From Fodinibius saliphilus (GTDB lineage: Bacteria; Bacteroidota; Rhodothermia; Balneolales; Balneolaceae), in contig NZ_VAWF01000004.1 of NCBI RefSeq assembly GCF_005869845.1, positions 124,001-188,000 of the forward strand: 64,000 bases of DNA. The letters are read 5' to 3'. Below, piece after piece: positions 9,362-18,204 of the stretch. Made by a program: the position numbers and the translations under genes. The notes beneath the pieces are model-generated. The model searched no databases. It was not told the origin of the DNA and saw only the letters and a program-made list of their open reading frames with translations. How positions within the stretch are numbered: the first letter of the stretch is position 1; each line of letters starts with the position of its first letter.

Positions 9362-10930
9362 TTATTGTGCTACTGCTGATTCCGTTTTCTCACTTCTCAG
9401 AGTAAGTCCCCTGTTCTTTGTGGCGTATATGCTAAAACCAACAGCTACTGCACTAATAATCGCCAGGGCTGCTGCCACTCCTGGATTTTCTCCGTCCGCT
9501 TCTGAAAAAGGAACTCTTATCTGTCCATAATACACCGTAAAATGCACAATGACTGCTGTTACCGATGCCCAAATGGGAGCAGATTTGGGTACATCACGAA
9601 AGAACATCCCCATTAAAATGGGTACAAAGGCTGCTGAGAAGTAGGCATAAACACCATTTTGAGCAAAAATGCCTACGCTTAATTTGGGGTTCATGAGCTG
9701 TTGCCATGAAAGTATTGCGGCAACAATAGCCATGGCTACAATTACCACACGATTACAAACGAGTTTTGCCGGCAAGCCCCACAATTCTCGTTCAAATAGT
9801 GATGATCCCCCTAAGGGGCCGATAATATCATTAGTAATAGAGGTTGACAGGGACTGTATTAGACTTTCGAGTGTAGAGATACCTGCTGAAATCAATCCCA
9901 AAACTATAATAAGTGCTACCGCTACCGTAAATTCTTTAACAACGTAGGCCGAAATGATACCATCCATTGGCAATGCCTCTCCATTAACTGATAAATCAGC
10001 AAAGCTTATACGCGCGTATAATCCTGCGATGACGACCAAAAAGAATAAAAATTGAGCCGCTATGCCAACTAATAGGTACCGGTTCACATCCTTTTCATTG
10101 TTAAGTAACAACGATTTCGTAAGTATATGCGGCTGACAAACAATGGCAATACCTACAATAAAGGGAGCCACAAATATTTCAAAGTAATCTCGAAACAGGA
10201 AACTACTATCATTAGTCAGCTGCGTTAGTTTGGGATCGATAGCATTCAGTTTATCCAAAAAGCCTGAGATGCCATTGCTAAAATGTTCGTATCCGGAGCC
10301 CAACAGTATAAATGCCACAATCACCATCAGCACCGCTTGGATAGTATTTGTATATACCATGGAATTGGCCCCCCCGTACATCATATATCCGAAAATAAAT
10401 ATGATAATACCGGTGAGTACATAAAGTTCTGGCAGATTTAACGTACTGGAGAGCACTTTGGTAAGTCCCACGCAAATCAGCACAATAAAAGTTATAAGCA
10501 GCAACGATAAGAATCCGAAAAAGATGCCAAACCTTCTGCTATCGTATTTTTTTCGAATCCAGTCGGCCATACTTAACGCTTTGACATTAGCCCCATAGCT
10601 TCGAAATCCCTTTGTGAATAAGATCAACGATCCTAAAGTTGCCAGCGGAAGGGCTAGGCCCAGGGCGATAACACCACTAAATCCGTACAGGGCAACAAAA
10701 CCTGGATTAATTATAAAAGTTGCTGCACTAGTGATAGATGCTGCCAATGAGAGCCCCACTGCAGTAGGCGAAAACATCATACTGCCCAAAGCGTAATCAT
10801 CCAACTCTTTGGTTTGTCCGGCCCCTCTAATTACGAAATAGAGTATGATCGCGGCATAACAGAGAATCAGAATCCAACCTGCTGTAACCATTGTGGATGA
10901 TGCTAGGTCCATATCTATATACTTTTGCAT
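9362..10930 (-). CDS. Sodium:solute symporter (SSS) family transporter
   Basis: A 522-residue inner-membrane protein with about 13 hydrophobic segments spread along the whole length, typical of SSS transporters. The repeated transmembrane pattern starts with MVTAGWILILCYAAIILYFV, and a conserved early segment reads SLAASITSAATFIINPGFV. Family members import sugars, amino acids, acetate and other carboxylates with Na+. Placement directly before an acyl-CoA synthetase makes a carboxylate substrate likely here, but that is inference. The gap from the upstream KAS III gene is 43 bp and shows no terminator. Confidence 0.9.
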   Translation of the reverse strand: MQKYIDMDLASSTMVTAGWILILCYAAIILYFVIRGAGQTKELDDYALGSMMFSPTAVGLSLAASITSAATFIINPGFVALYGFSGVIALGLALPLATLGSLILFTKGFRSYGANVKALSMADWIRKKYDSRRFGIFFGFLSLLLITFIVLICVGLTKVLSSTLNLPELYVLTGIIIFIFGYMMYGGANSMVYTNTIQAVLMVIVAFILLGSGYEHFSNGISGFLDKLNAIDPKLTQLTNDSSFLFRDYFEIFVAPFIVGIAIVCQPHILTKSLLLNNEKDVNRYLLVGIAAQFLFFLVVIAGLYARISFADLSVNGEALPMDGIISAYVVKEFTVAVALIIVLGLISAGISTLESLIQSLSTSITNDIIGPLGGSSLFERELWGLPAKLVCNRVVIVAMAIVAAILSWQQLMNPKLSVGIFAQNGVYAYFSAAFVPILMGMFFRDVPKSAPIWASVTAVIVHFTVYYGQIRVPFSEADGENPGVAAALAIISAVAVGFSIYATKNRGLTLRSEKTESAVAQ

Positions 10931-10973
10931 TATAATTTTGACTTATTGTGGTAAAGCCGCTGCTACTATCTAA

Positions 10974-11963
10974 CTACCATCGATAAGCACAAGCTCCAAA
11001 GTGAAGCCCCCCACCCGAACCAACAAAAACCAAAAGGTCACCATCCTTAACCGCCCCATCTCGTAGTGCTTTATCAAAAACCATGGGAATGGCTGCCGAA
11101 CCAGTGTACCCAAAGCGATCCATAATAGTAGGGGCTGTATCACGCTCCAGAGAGAGGTTATCCATAGTTTCCCAAATCTGGTTAATATTTATCTGAGTCA
11201 TATAAGCACCGGCAATATCATCAGTATTAAATTTTGCTTTCTCAGCCATTTTGCGAATCATATCTGTCCAAATACGTGGATTTATCTCTTTTGGAAACTT
11301 TTCGACAAACTGAAGACATTGAGAACCTCCCTTCGTCTCACTCCGGGCCGCGGGTGCCGCTGCCCCGCCACCATAAATCCCCATATGTTTATAATACTCT
11401 GGTTTGGTACGCAAGTCGGATGCTAAAAAACCAACTCGCTTTTCATCTGTTGGTTCCAAAATAACAGCACCGGCTCCATCAGCAAATAACGTTACCGTTT
11501 TCTTATCATCCATATTTAAAAATCGACTCATCCCATAAGCTCCCATTACCATTACTTTTTGATAAGTAGCATCTGTTACCATCATACTATTGGCCAATGA
11601 TAGTGCGGTAGGAAAGCCCGCACAGGCGGTATTAGTATCTAGAGAAGTAGCATTGGCAAGGCCCATCTTATGCTGTACTACTGATGCAGTAGAAGGGGAA
11701 ATAAAATCTGGTGTATCTGTTGCAATTATCAACAGATCAATATCTTCTGGTTCCAATTCGGCCATCTCTAAGGCTTCCTGACCGGCCTGTACACATAAAT
11801 CACTCGTAGACTGTCCTTCTTCCATCCAGCGGCGTTCACGAATCGTCAAATTTTCACGTAGCCAAGTGTCAACATCTTCTCCAAGCAGTTTATTAAACCA
11901 TTCATTCTTTATAACCCTATCTGGGGCGTAAGAACCACTTGCGATAATCTTAGAGTGTCTCAT
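10974..11963 (-). CDS. KAS III (FabH)-like thiolase-fold enzyme lacking the usual His/Asn
   Basis: The 329-residue length and overall pattern match beta-ketoacyl-ACP synthase III: TNTACAGFPTALSLAN contains the acyl-accepting Cys114, and the C-terminal SGGGLHFGACAYRW matches the FabH end. In ordinary FabH, Cys works with His in HQAN and Asn in GNTS. Here the equivalent positions read TQIN (Thr256) and FGYTG (Tyr286), so two of the three triad residues are gone. Decarboxylating condensation is therefore doubtful. Acyl transfer, thioester hydrolysis or thiolysis, as in divergent KAS III-fold enzymes, is more plausible. Its start codon overlaps the SDR stop (TAATG). It is unlikely to be the housekeeping fabH, given its catabolic-looking neighbours. 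Confidence 0.88.
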   Translation of the reverse strand: MRHSKIIASGSYAPDRVIKNEWFNKLLGEDVDTWLRENLTIRERRWMEEGQSTSDLCVQAGQEALEMAELEPEDIDLLIIATDTPDFISPSTASVVQHKMGLANATSLDTNTACAGFPTALSLANSMMVTDATYQKVMVMGAYGMSRFLNMDDKKTVTLFADGAGAVILEPTDEKRVGFLASDLRTKPEYYKHMGIYGGGAAAPAARSETKGGSQCLQFVEKFPKEINPRIWTDMIRKMAEKAKFNTDDIAGAYMTQININQIWETMDNLSLERDTAPTIMDRFGYTGSAAIPMVFDKALRDGAVKDGDLLVFVGSGGGLHFGACAYRW

Positions 11964-12706
11964 TATACTACTAATCCCCCATCTACCTGTATAACGGTTC
12001 CCGTAATATATTCGGCTTGATCCGATGCTAAAAAGAGATAAGCAGCTGCAATATCTTTTGGTTTGCCGAGACGTCCCAGCGGTGTTTGATCTTTAAGCTG
12101 ATTGAGTACCTTTTCAGGCACTGTATCGACCATGGGCGTTTCAATAAAGCCGGGGGCTACTGCATTTACCCGAATACCTTTGCGTCCTAACTCTCGAGCC
12201 CATGTCTTGGTAAGCCCAACTACACCCGATTTTGTAGCCACATAATTACTTTGCCCAAAATTACCGTATAATCCTACCACTGAGCTGGCATTTAATATCA
12301 CCCCGGATTCCTGATCTCGCATTAACCCAGATGCCGCCTTTCCGCAATAGAAGACCCCATTTAAATTAACATCCATGACTTGCTGCCACTCGTCTGGATC
12401 CATTTTTTTAAGCGTTGCATCCCGTGTAATTCCTGCATTGTTTACGAGCACATCCAGCCTGCTCCACCGCTCCTGTAATTCAGACATCGTTTGCTTTACA
12501 GCTTCATAACTAGTAACGTCCAACTTCTCAAAATGGACATTATTCCCCTCATCAGTCCATTTTTGAGCCAATTCCTTACCGGCCTTTTCGGCCATATCCC
12601 AAATTTCCACCTTTGCTCCTCTATCAATAAACTGCTGAGCAGTTTCCCGACCGATACCACCGGCTCCACCTGTTATCAACACTACCTTATTTTCAAAATC
12701 CATCAT
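11963..12706 (-). CDS. FabG/PhaB-like short-chain dehydrogenase
   Basis: Classical SDR of about 247 residues. The nucleotide-binding TGGAGGIG motif lies near residue 13, NNAG near 90, the catalytic Ser in NASSVVGLYG, and Tyr-x-x-x-Lys in YVATK. The C-terminal PGFIETPM and ITGTVIQVDGG match 3-oxoacyl reductases and acetoacetyl-CoA reductases. Reduction of a 3-oxoacyl thioester, or oxidation of a 3-hydroxyacyl one, is the likely reaction. Two adjacent ATGs (12706, 12703) are possible starts; a TTG at 12715 is less likely. It sits between the exported hydrolase and the KAS III-like gene without terminators, in one leftward operon. The standalone FabG role in fatty-acid synthesis is less likely given that context. 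Confidence 0.9.
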   Translation of the reverse strand: MMDFENKVVLITGGAGGIGRETAQQFIDRGAKVEIWDMAEKAGKELAQKWTDEGNNVHFEKLDVTSYEAVKQTMSELQERWSRLDVLVNNAGITRDATLKKMDPDEWQQVMDVNLNGVFYCGKAASGLMRDQESGVILNASSVVGLYGNFGQSNYVATKSGVVGLTKTWARELGRKGIRVNAVAPGFIETPMVDTVPEKVLNQLKDQTPLGRLGKPKDIAAAYLFLASDQAEYITGTVIQVDGGLVV

Positions 12707-12721
12707 AAACTGCAATCGATA

Positions 12722-13675
12722 TTATTTATTTAAAAAACTTATAATCATTCCATTTACCATTTTTGATTGCTCAAAGTGAACAAAATGACCGGCTTTTTCT
12801 ATCATCTGCAACTCACTTCTGGGCAATTTATCATGACCAAAGCTTGCTACCTTTCTTGTCGTTAATTTGGGATGTACCTGTCGATTAGGAATAAGGCCAT
12901 CTTGCTTACCGAAAATGATTAGCGTTGGCTGCTCCACTTTATGCAATTTATCCGCAACCGGATGCATTAACATCGCTTTCACCGATGCTGCATACGCTCG
13001 TGCGTATCCATCAAAATTATTAGCCTTTCGAATCTTTATTCGATCTTCAATCATAAACTCTGCCTCTTCAGGAAAATCCCAAAAAGTAGTCTTAAACGTC
13101 TGTCGCACCAATGAATCTGGTGTTGCCTTAATGGAAGATGGAGTTACAAAGCTGCTTATCATCTGCCCCTCCTGTTCTGTAAACTTTTCAAATCCTGCAG
13201 GCGCTAGCAATATCAGTTTTGATACTTTTTCTGAATGACTCAATGCGGCCTGCAAGGAAATTTGTGCCCCCATAGAATGCCCTACCCAGCTTGCTTTTTC
13301 GATACCCAGCGAATCTTGTAACTGAACCACCGTTTCAGCAAAAAACGGTATACTATAATCAGCTACATTCTTTGAACTCTTACCAAAACCTGGCAAATCT
13401 ACAGCGATAACCCTAAATGACTTTCGCAAAATCCGAATATTCTTTTTCCATGCCGGAATGTAACTTCCAAGGCCATGGACCATCATGATAACCGGCCCTT
13501 CTCCAACATCTGTATAGGCAATACGATCTCCAGTACCCAATTGCTGGTATTCAACCGAATAGGGGTAGTCGAGATCAGAAAATTGCAGCGACTGTCCCTT
13601 AAGAAGGGAGAAAGGAATGAGTAAAGTGATTCCCAAAAACCCAAGTAATGCTATATGTTGAAGCTTTTCTTTCAT
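12722..13675 (-). CDS. Exported alpha/beta hydrolase (cluster hydrolase 1)
   Basis: A 317-residue alpha/beta hydrolase with an N-terminal hydrophobic stretch (HIALLGFLGITLLIPFSLL) that looks like a signal peptide or membrane anchor. Residues 20-60 then lead into the strand MMVHGLGSYIPAW. The catalytic triad is visible as Ser in GHSMGAQ, Asp in FGKQDGLIPN and His in KAGHFVHFEQ. An envelope or periplasmic esterase or lactonase that releases a substrate for uptake fits the neighbourhood. A 16-bp inverted repeat, the second of three, lies 22 bp before the start codon, so it probably overlaps the promoter or translation start region. The substrate is unknown. Confidence 0.87.
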   Translation of the reverse strand: MKEKLQHIALLGFLGITLLIPFSLLKGQSLQFSDLDYPYSVEYQQLGTGDRIAYTDVGEGPVIMMVHGLGSYIPAWKKNIRILRKSFRVIAVDLPGFGKSSKNVADYSIPFFAETVVQLQDSLGIEKASWVGHSMGAQISLQAALSHSEKVSKLILLAPAGFEKFTEQEGQMISSFVTPSSIKATPDSLVRQTFKTTFWDFPEEAEFMIEDRIKIRKANNFDGYARAYAASVKAMLMHPVADKLHKVEQPTLIIFGKQDGLIPNRQVHPKLTTRKVASFGHDKLPRSELQMIEKAGHFVHFEQSKMVNGMIISFLNK

Positions 13676-13696
13676 ACAAACTCAATTTATTAAATA

Positions 13697-13712
13697 TTTG
13701 AAAAGTTCCAAA
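13697..13712. promoter_or_regulatory. Candidate operator 2 of the GbsR-type cluster
   Basis: TTTGAAAAGTTCCAAA, in the 55-bp gap between the regulator stop and the exported hydrolase start. It is nearly identical to the sites at 6765 and 14277. It suggests that the metabolic genes are controlled separately from, or in addition to, read-through from the regulator gene. Confidence 0.62.
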
Positions 13713-13730
13713 CGTTAAATTTTAAAAAAA

Positions 13731-14216
13731 TTATTCCGAAATCTCTTCGTGTTGTTCTTCCCAAGCTTTCATAAATTTTTTGTTATACTCATCCATCAGT
13801 TCATAAAAGGATTTCATCATTTTCATCTGCTTTTCTACATAGTCTGCTGATGAGGAATCCATCCCTTTAACTTGGGCCAGATACTTTTCAGCAATCTCAA
13901 TATTGTCTTGCATCTTGTTTACCTGGTTGGAATACGCCTTCCCAAAGATATCTTCAGCAGTTTTATAGTAATCTTTTCGATCTCCGGGAATCCACACCTT
14001 CTCAATAAGTCCCCGCTCTTTGAGCCTGCGGCAGATTTGCGAGATAGGACCTTTACTCATCTCCAGCTTCTCCACAAAATCGTCCAATGATTGTGGGTCT
14101 TCTGATATAATCAGTAACCCTACAATACGTCCCATTAATGGATTTAATCCAAAATTACTATACCCTTCTGCAAAATCGGCTACTATCTGTTGCATAAGTT
14201 CGGGTTGTTTGGACAT
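13731..14216 (-). CDS. GbsR/MarR-type winged-helix transcriptional regulator
   Basis: 161 residues with a MarR-like winged helix: LVGLLIISEDPQSLDDFVEKLEM, then SKGPISQICRRLKERGLIEKV and a wing at WIPGDRKDYYKT. This pattern fits the GbsR family, whose characterised members repress choline/glycine-betaine genes. The C-terminal half is charged and helical and probably dimerises. It is the first gene of the leftward cluster, and an inverted repeat lies 61 bp before its start. Autoregulation, and control of the two other matching sites, is the simplest model. The ligand is unknown; nothing in the cluster looks like choline metabolism. Confidence 0.88.
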   Translation of the reverse strand: MSKQPELMQQIVADFAEGYSNFGLNPLMGRIVGLLIISEDPQSLDDFVEKLEMSKGPISQICRRLKERGLIEKVWIPGDRKDYYKTAEDIFGKAYSNQVNKMQDNIEIAEKYLAQVKGMDSSSADYVEKQMKMMKSFYELMDEYNKKFMKAWEEQHEEISE

Positions 14217-14276
14217 ATCTGTGAAAAAATTATGATTATATAAGTTGAGAAATGATTTTGCTCTGTGCCTCTATAA

Positions 14277-14292
14277 TTTGAAACTTTTCAAA
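14277..14292. promoter_or_regulatory. Candidate operator 3 of the GbsR-type cluster
   Basis: TTTGAAACTTTTCAAA, the most symmetric of the three sites, 61 bp upstream of the regulator start. The rest of the gap to mutS (14293-14496) shows nothing I can support; a possible 65-codon frame there lacks any recognisable features. Confidence 0.62.
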
Positions 14293-14496
14293 TTTTTGCA
14301 AACATATTTTTCAATGATTTTGAAGAGCTATCAGTTACCGGCTTATCATCACATAAGCTCCAAGAGAGTTGCAATCCCATTAAAGCGTTTATAAGCATCG
14401 ACGGCAGAACTACCAGCAAGAGGCGAAGATTTGCAAAGCTCGCTTTTCTTACTCTAAGGCAGTTCCAATAACCAACCGTTCGCAACTAGCCGGTTA

Positions 14497-17175
14497 CTAT
14501 CGCTTGTCGACCAGCTTTTTAAGCTCTGAGACCAGCATCAGCGATTCAATAGGGGTCATGCGATTGGGATCACAGGCCTCAATCTTATCAATAAGCTGCT
14601 CTACGTGCGGGTCGAGCTGTGTTTGGAACAGCGACATCTGATCGATCTGCTCCTGTTTATCTAGCTCTTGGGCTGCCTTTTTTACCGCAGCCTTCTTTTT
14701 CTTGGCTCCTTCTTCAAGAGTGCCATTGCTGTCGGTCACATCTAAGCTATGGCTTTCCAAGTTTTGCAAAATCTCCTTTGCCCGTTCTATCACAATAGAA
14801 GGCAATCCAGCCATATCGGCCACCTGTATTCCATAGCTGTGATCAGCTCCCCCACGGACAAGCTTACGCAAGAAAATCACCTTATCATCATGCTCCTTCA
14901 CCGACACATTGTAATTCACAATATGGTCATACATATTTTCAAGCTCATTGAGCTCGTGATAATGTGTAGCAAAGAGCGTCTTAGCCGCTACTGAAGGCTG
15001 ATTATGCAGGTATTCGGCCAATGACCATGCAATACTAAGTCCATCAAAGGTACTGGTTCCACGACCGACCTCATCCAGCAAGATCAGCGAGTTTCGTGTT
15101 GCATTATTTAAAATATTTGCGGCCTCATTCATCTCTACAAGAAAGGTGCTCTCCCCTGCGGCCAGATTATCCGAAGCTCCCACACGAGTAAAGATCTTAT
15201 CCACCAAGCCGATATGTGCCTCATCGGCCGGCACAAAACACCCAATTTGTGCCAAAAGCACAATCAAACCGGTCTGTCGCAGGATAATACTTTTACCCGC
15301 CATATTAGGACCAGTTATAATCAGGATCTGCTCATCTTCATTTTCAAGATGGATATCGTTGGGAATAAATGGGTCGCCCGGCGGCAAGGTCTTTTCTACA
15401 ACTGGATGACGTCCTTTGGTAATATCGATCTTTTGATCATCAGCAATAGCAGGTTTGCAATAGTTGTTATGATACGAAACCTCGGCAAAACTCTGTAGGC
15501 AGTCCAACTCGGCTAAAGCTACTGCTACCTGTTGAACCTCTTCAGCAAAACCCGCGATTTCGATGCGAAGTTCTTCAAAAAGATCGTATTCCAACGATTT
15601 ACTTTGTTCTTCAGATGAAAGAATTTTCTCTTCCACCTCTTTGAGCTCCGGGGTGATGTATCGCTCTGAATTTACCAAGGTCTGCTTTCGTATAAAATGC
15701 TCGGGCACCTTTTCGGTATGGGTCTTGGTTACTTCAATATAGTAGCCGTACACCTTATTATAACCAATTTTCAGCGAATCGATACCCGTTTCCGCTGCCA
15801 ATTCATCTCTCGTATCGGCAATAAAATCTTTCCCGTTTCTGGCTACATTGCGCAGCTCATCCAGTTCTTCATTATAACCATCTTTAAAAATTCCGCCATC
15901 TCGCACGCTCGTAGGAGGTTCTTCTCCAATCGCATTTTCAATTTTTTCTTGCACCTCAATTAACAACTTCAGGCGTTCCAAAATATCAACAAGCAGTGGT
16001 TCCTCAAGCTGATTAAACTGCATCTTAATACGGGGTACCTGCGCTAGCGACTCTTTCAGGCTCACTAAATCACGGGGGGTTGCACGTCCTACACAGATTC
16101 GTGAAATAAGTCGCTCCAGATCACCCACCTGATCTAGTTCATCGCGAAGCTTATCGCGCACCTCATGATTTACGTTTAAAGCTTCTACCGCATTAAGGCG
16201 TTCCCGTATCGGCTGCATTCGTTTGAGGGGCCGCATTATCCACTTGCGCAGCATACGCCCTCCCATAGCCGTATTCGTCTCATCTAAAATTGAGATCAAT
16301 GTTCCTTCACTGCCGTCATCCTGGATAGAGGTTATCAGTTCCAGATTCCTCTTGGTCGAGCCATCCAGCGCCATATATTCATTATTCTCAAACTTGTGCA
16401 GGCGCTTAATATGTCCCAGCGAAGCTTTCTGTGTTTCCTGGATATAATGCATTAGCGCGCCGGCAGCAACATGAGCTACATCCTGATCTTCGACCCCAAA
16501 ACCCTTGAGAGAATGCGTCTCAAAATGATCAGTTAATAAGTTATAACCATAATCGCCTTCATACACCCAATCCTCAACAAAGGTCATATTGTAGTCCAAA
16601 AGGTATTCAGGTACATTATTTTTTAGCTTCTGAGGCAATAGCAGTTCAGCTGGTGTTATTGATTGCAAAAGATCGCCAAGCTGTTCTTTCGGCACTTCAC
16701 TAAGAGCAAACTCACCTGTTGAAACATCTGCAAAGCCGATACCGGCGGTCTTCCCTTCCCAGTAAATTGCAGCTGCGTAATTATTACGCTTATGTTCCAG
16801 AAGCTTCTCAGACATAGTAACACCGGGAGTAGTAATCTCAGTCACCTCTCGTGAAACAATCTTTCGACCTGCTTTTTTTGCTTCTTTGGGATTTTCGACC
16901 TGCTCACATACTGCAACCCGGTAACCTTTCTTTACCAGTTTGGGCAAGTACGTATCGAGCGCGTGATAGGGGAAACCGGCAAGAGGCGTTTGATCACTAC
17001 CGTTATTGCGCTTTGTCAATGTAATACCCAGCTCCTCACTAACCAGTTCTGCATCATCAGCGAAGGTTTCATAAAAGTCACCGACCCTAAAAAGTAAAAT
17101 TGCCCCTTCATGTTCATCCTTAATATCATGATACTGACGCATCAACGGGGTAAGTGATTTTGTTTTGGTACTCAT
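14497..17175 (-). CDS. mutS: DNA mismatch repair protein MutS
   Basis: About 892 residues, normal MutS length. It recognises base mismatches and small loops and starts repair. The N-terminal mismatch-binding domain contains the FYETF motif (GDFYETFADDAELV, near residue 32) that inserts the Phe and Glu at a mismatch. The ATPase domain near 630 shows GPNMAGKSIILRQTG (Walker A), DEVGRGTSTFDGLSIAW (Walker B and signature) and ATHYHEL. A Lys/Ala-rich linker precedes a C-terminal tail with SLFQTQ, which resembles a clamp-binding motif. The ATG at 17175 is preferred to a TTG two codons upstream. mutL is not in the window. It is divergent from the YihY gene. Confidence 0.98.
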   Translation of the reverse strand: MSTKTKSLTPLMRQYHDIKDEHEGAILLFRVGDFYETFADDAELVSEELGITLTKRNNGSDQTPLAGFPYHALDTYLPKLVKKGYRVAVCEQVENPKEAKKAGRKIVSREVTEITTPGVTMSEKLLEHKRNNYAAAIYWEGKTAGIGFADVSTGEFALSEVPKEQLGDLLQSITPAELLLPQKLKNNVPEYLLDYNMTFVEDWVYEGDYGYNLLTDHFETHSLKGFGVEDQDVAHVAAGALMHYIQETQKASLGHIKRLHKFENNEYMALDGSTKRNLELITSIQDDGSEGTLISILDETNTAMGGRMLRKWIMRPLKRMQPIRERLNAVEALNVNHEVRDKLRDELDQVGDLERLISRICVGRATPRDLVSLKESLAQVPRIKMQFNQLEEPLLVDILERLKLLIEVQEKIENAIGEEPPTSVRDGGIFKDGYNEELDELRNVARNGKDFIADTRDELAAETGIDSLKIGYNKVYGYYIEVTKTHTEKVPEHFIRKQTLVNSERYITPELKEVEEKILSSEEQSKSLEYDLFEELRIEIAGFAEEVQQVAVALAELDCLQSFAEVSYHNNYCKPAIADDQKIDITKGRHPVVEKTLPPGDPFIPNDIHLENEDEQILIITGPNMAGKSIILRQTGLIVLLAQIGCFVPADEAHIGLVDKIFTRVGASDNLAAGESTFLVEMNEAANILNNATRNSLILLDEVGRGTSTFDGLSIAWSLAEYLHNQPSVAAKTLFATHYHELNELENMYDHIVNYNVSVKEHDDKVIFLRKLVRGGADHSYGIQVADMAGLPSIVIERAKEILQNLESHSLDVTDSNGTLEEGAKKKKAAVKKAAQELDKQEQIDQMSLFQTQLDPHVEQLIDKIEACDPNRMTPIESLMLVSELKKLVDKR

Positions 17176-17297
17176 CGACAAGCAGTTATTTTATTTTTAA
17201 ATTTTTCAGTACTATTAAAGCGGTACAGCAGCCGACTGGGTATTCGGCGTACCGTGCAATAATTATAAGCTGACTTAATAATTAGTATTCATTTATA

Positions 17298-18203
17298 GTG
17301 CAGAAGTATAAGAATTTCTGGCGGCTCATCGTAAAATTGATCAAAAAGAAGGACGTCTTTTTTAGTGCGTCAGCAATAACTTTTAATCTATTTATCTGTG
17401 CTATTCCTTTTATCCTTCTGATGATTTCCATTATTGGGTACGTACTTTCATATGAAGATGCTTTTGCAGAGATTATTCGATACGGACGAGAGCTTTTCCC
17501 AAGCTTTACTTATGAGTCGCAATCCGGTGATGTCTATCGGGGTGCCATCACCTTAGAAACCCTGCTTAAACCTCTTGTAGGAGCCCGCCGGATCTTTGGA
17601 ATAGTCGGTACCGTTATCCTTATCTTCTTTTCACAAGGTTTTTTCCATACCCTCAAACATGTAGTGTTTGATATATTTGAATATGAAGATCGCAGGCACC
17701 CTATTTTAGAAATGGTATATAACTTTTTTACTTTCGGATTGGTTGGCGGTGTGTTTTTATTCTTTAGCTTAATTATATCACTGACATCCCTGCTCTCTTT
17801 TGATCAAATTGGGCTCCCCTTTACTGAAATGGTTATTAAACTAAGCTGGGTATATGATTTCTTAAATGTTCTTATTCCCATTGTATTTACTCTTATTCTT
17901 TTTTATACCATTTTTCGGTATATCAGTGAAAAACGTATGCAGCCTAAAGTAGCACTATTGGCTGCAGGTATCTACACCTTGCTTTTTGAAGCTGCCAAGC
18001 TCGGCGTAGGCTACTACCTGGAATATGCCCTCAGCGCATATCGCTATTTTTACCAGGGATATACCATCTTAGTAATTATTGGCATCTGGGCCTTCTATTC
18101 AGCAATTCTTTTTGTTATCAGTACGATTGTTGCACGCTCATACCAAGAACACTTCCTTAGCGAACCCTCTATCCCGGAGAATCCATATACAACTATCTCC
18201 TAG
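17298..18203 (+). CDS. YihY/BrkB-family inner-membrane protein
   Basis: A 301-residue polytopic membrane protein with about six transmembrane helices. The family signature lies near the start: KKKDVFFSASAITFNLFICAI, with the conserved small/Phe pattern and a Pro. These proteins were once annotated as ribonuclease BN by mistake; their real role is unsettled, with transport or envelope functions proposed. It uses a GTG start. The stop at 18203 is one base from the ATG of the glycosylase gene, so the two are probably co-translated. A hairpin between the divergent mutS and this gene (about 17221-17254) has an imperfect stem and no T-run, so I do not call it a terminator. Confidence 0.88.
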   Translation: MQKYKNFWRLIVKLIKKKDVFFSASAITFNLFICAIPFILLMISIIGYVLSYEDAFAEIIRYGRELFPSFTYESQSGDVYRGAITLETLLKPLVGARRIFGIVGTVILIFFSQGFFHTLKHVVFDIFEYEDRRHPILEMVYNFFTFGLVGGVFLFFSLIISLTSLLSFDQIGLPFTEMVIKLSWVYDFLNVLIPIVFTLILFYTIFRYISEKRMQPKVALLAAGIYTLLFEAAKLGVGYYLEYALSAYRYFYQGYTILVIIGIWAFYSAILFVISTIVARSYQEHFLSEPSIPENPYTTIS

Positions 18204-18204
18204 T

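Noticed and set aside
4194-14216. oleABCD hydrocarbon or beta-lactone cluster
   Set aside because: Family types (KAS III, hydrolase, AMP ligase, SDR) match superficially, but the SDR is short and FabG-like, the ligase has acyl-CoA synthetase length and motifs, and the KAS III lacks His and Asn. It also comes with uptake genes.
14288-14485. Possible 65-codon gene before mutS
   Set aside because: No ribosome site and no recognisable domain, and the frame overlaps the operator. It looks like chance.
17221-17254. Hairpin between mutS and the YihY gene
   Set aside because: CGGTAC/GTACCG with an interior bulge and no T-run; it is upstream of both divergent genes, so it is not a terminator, and there is no evidence of operator use.
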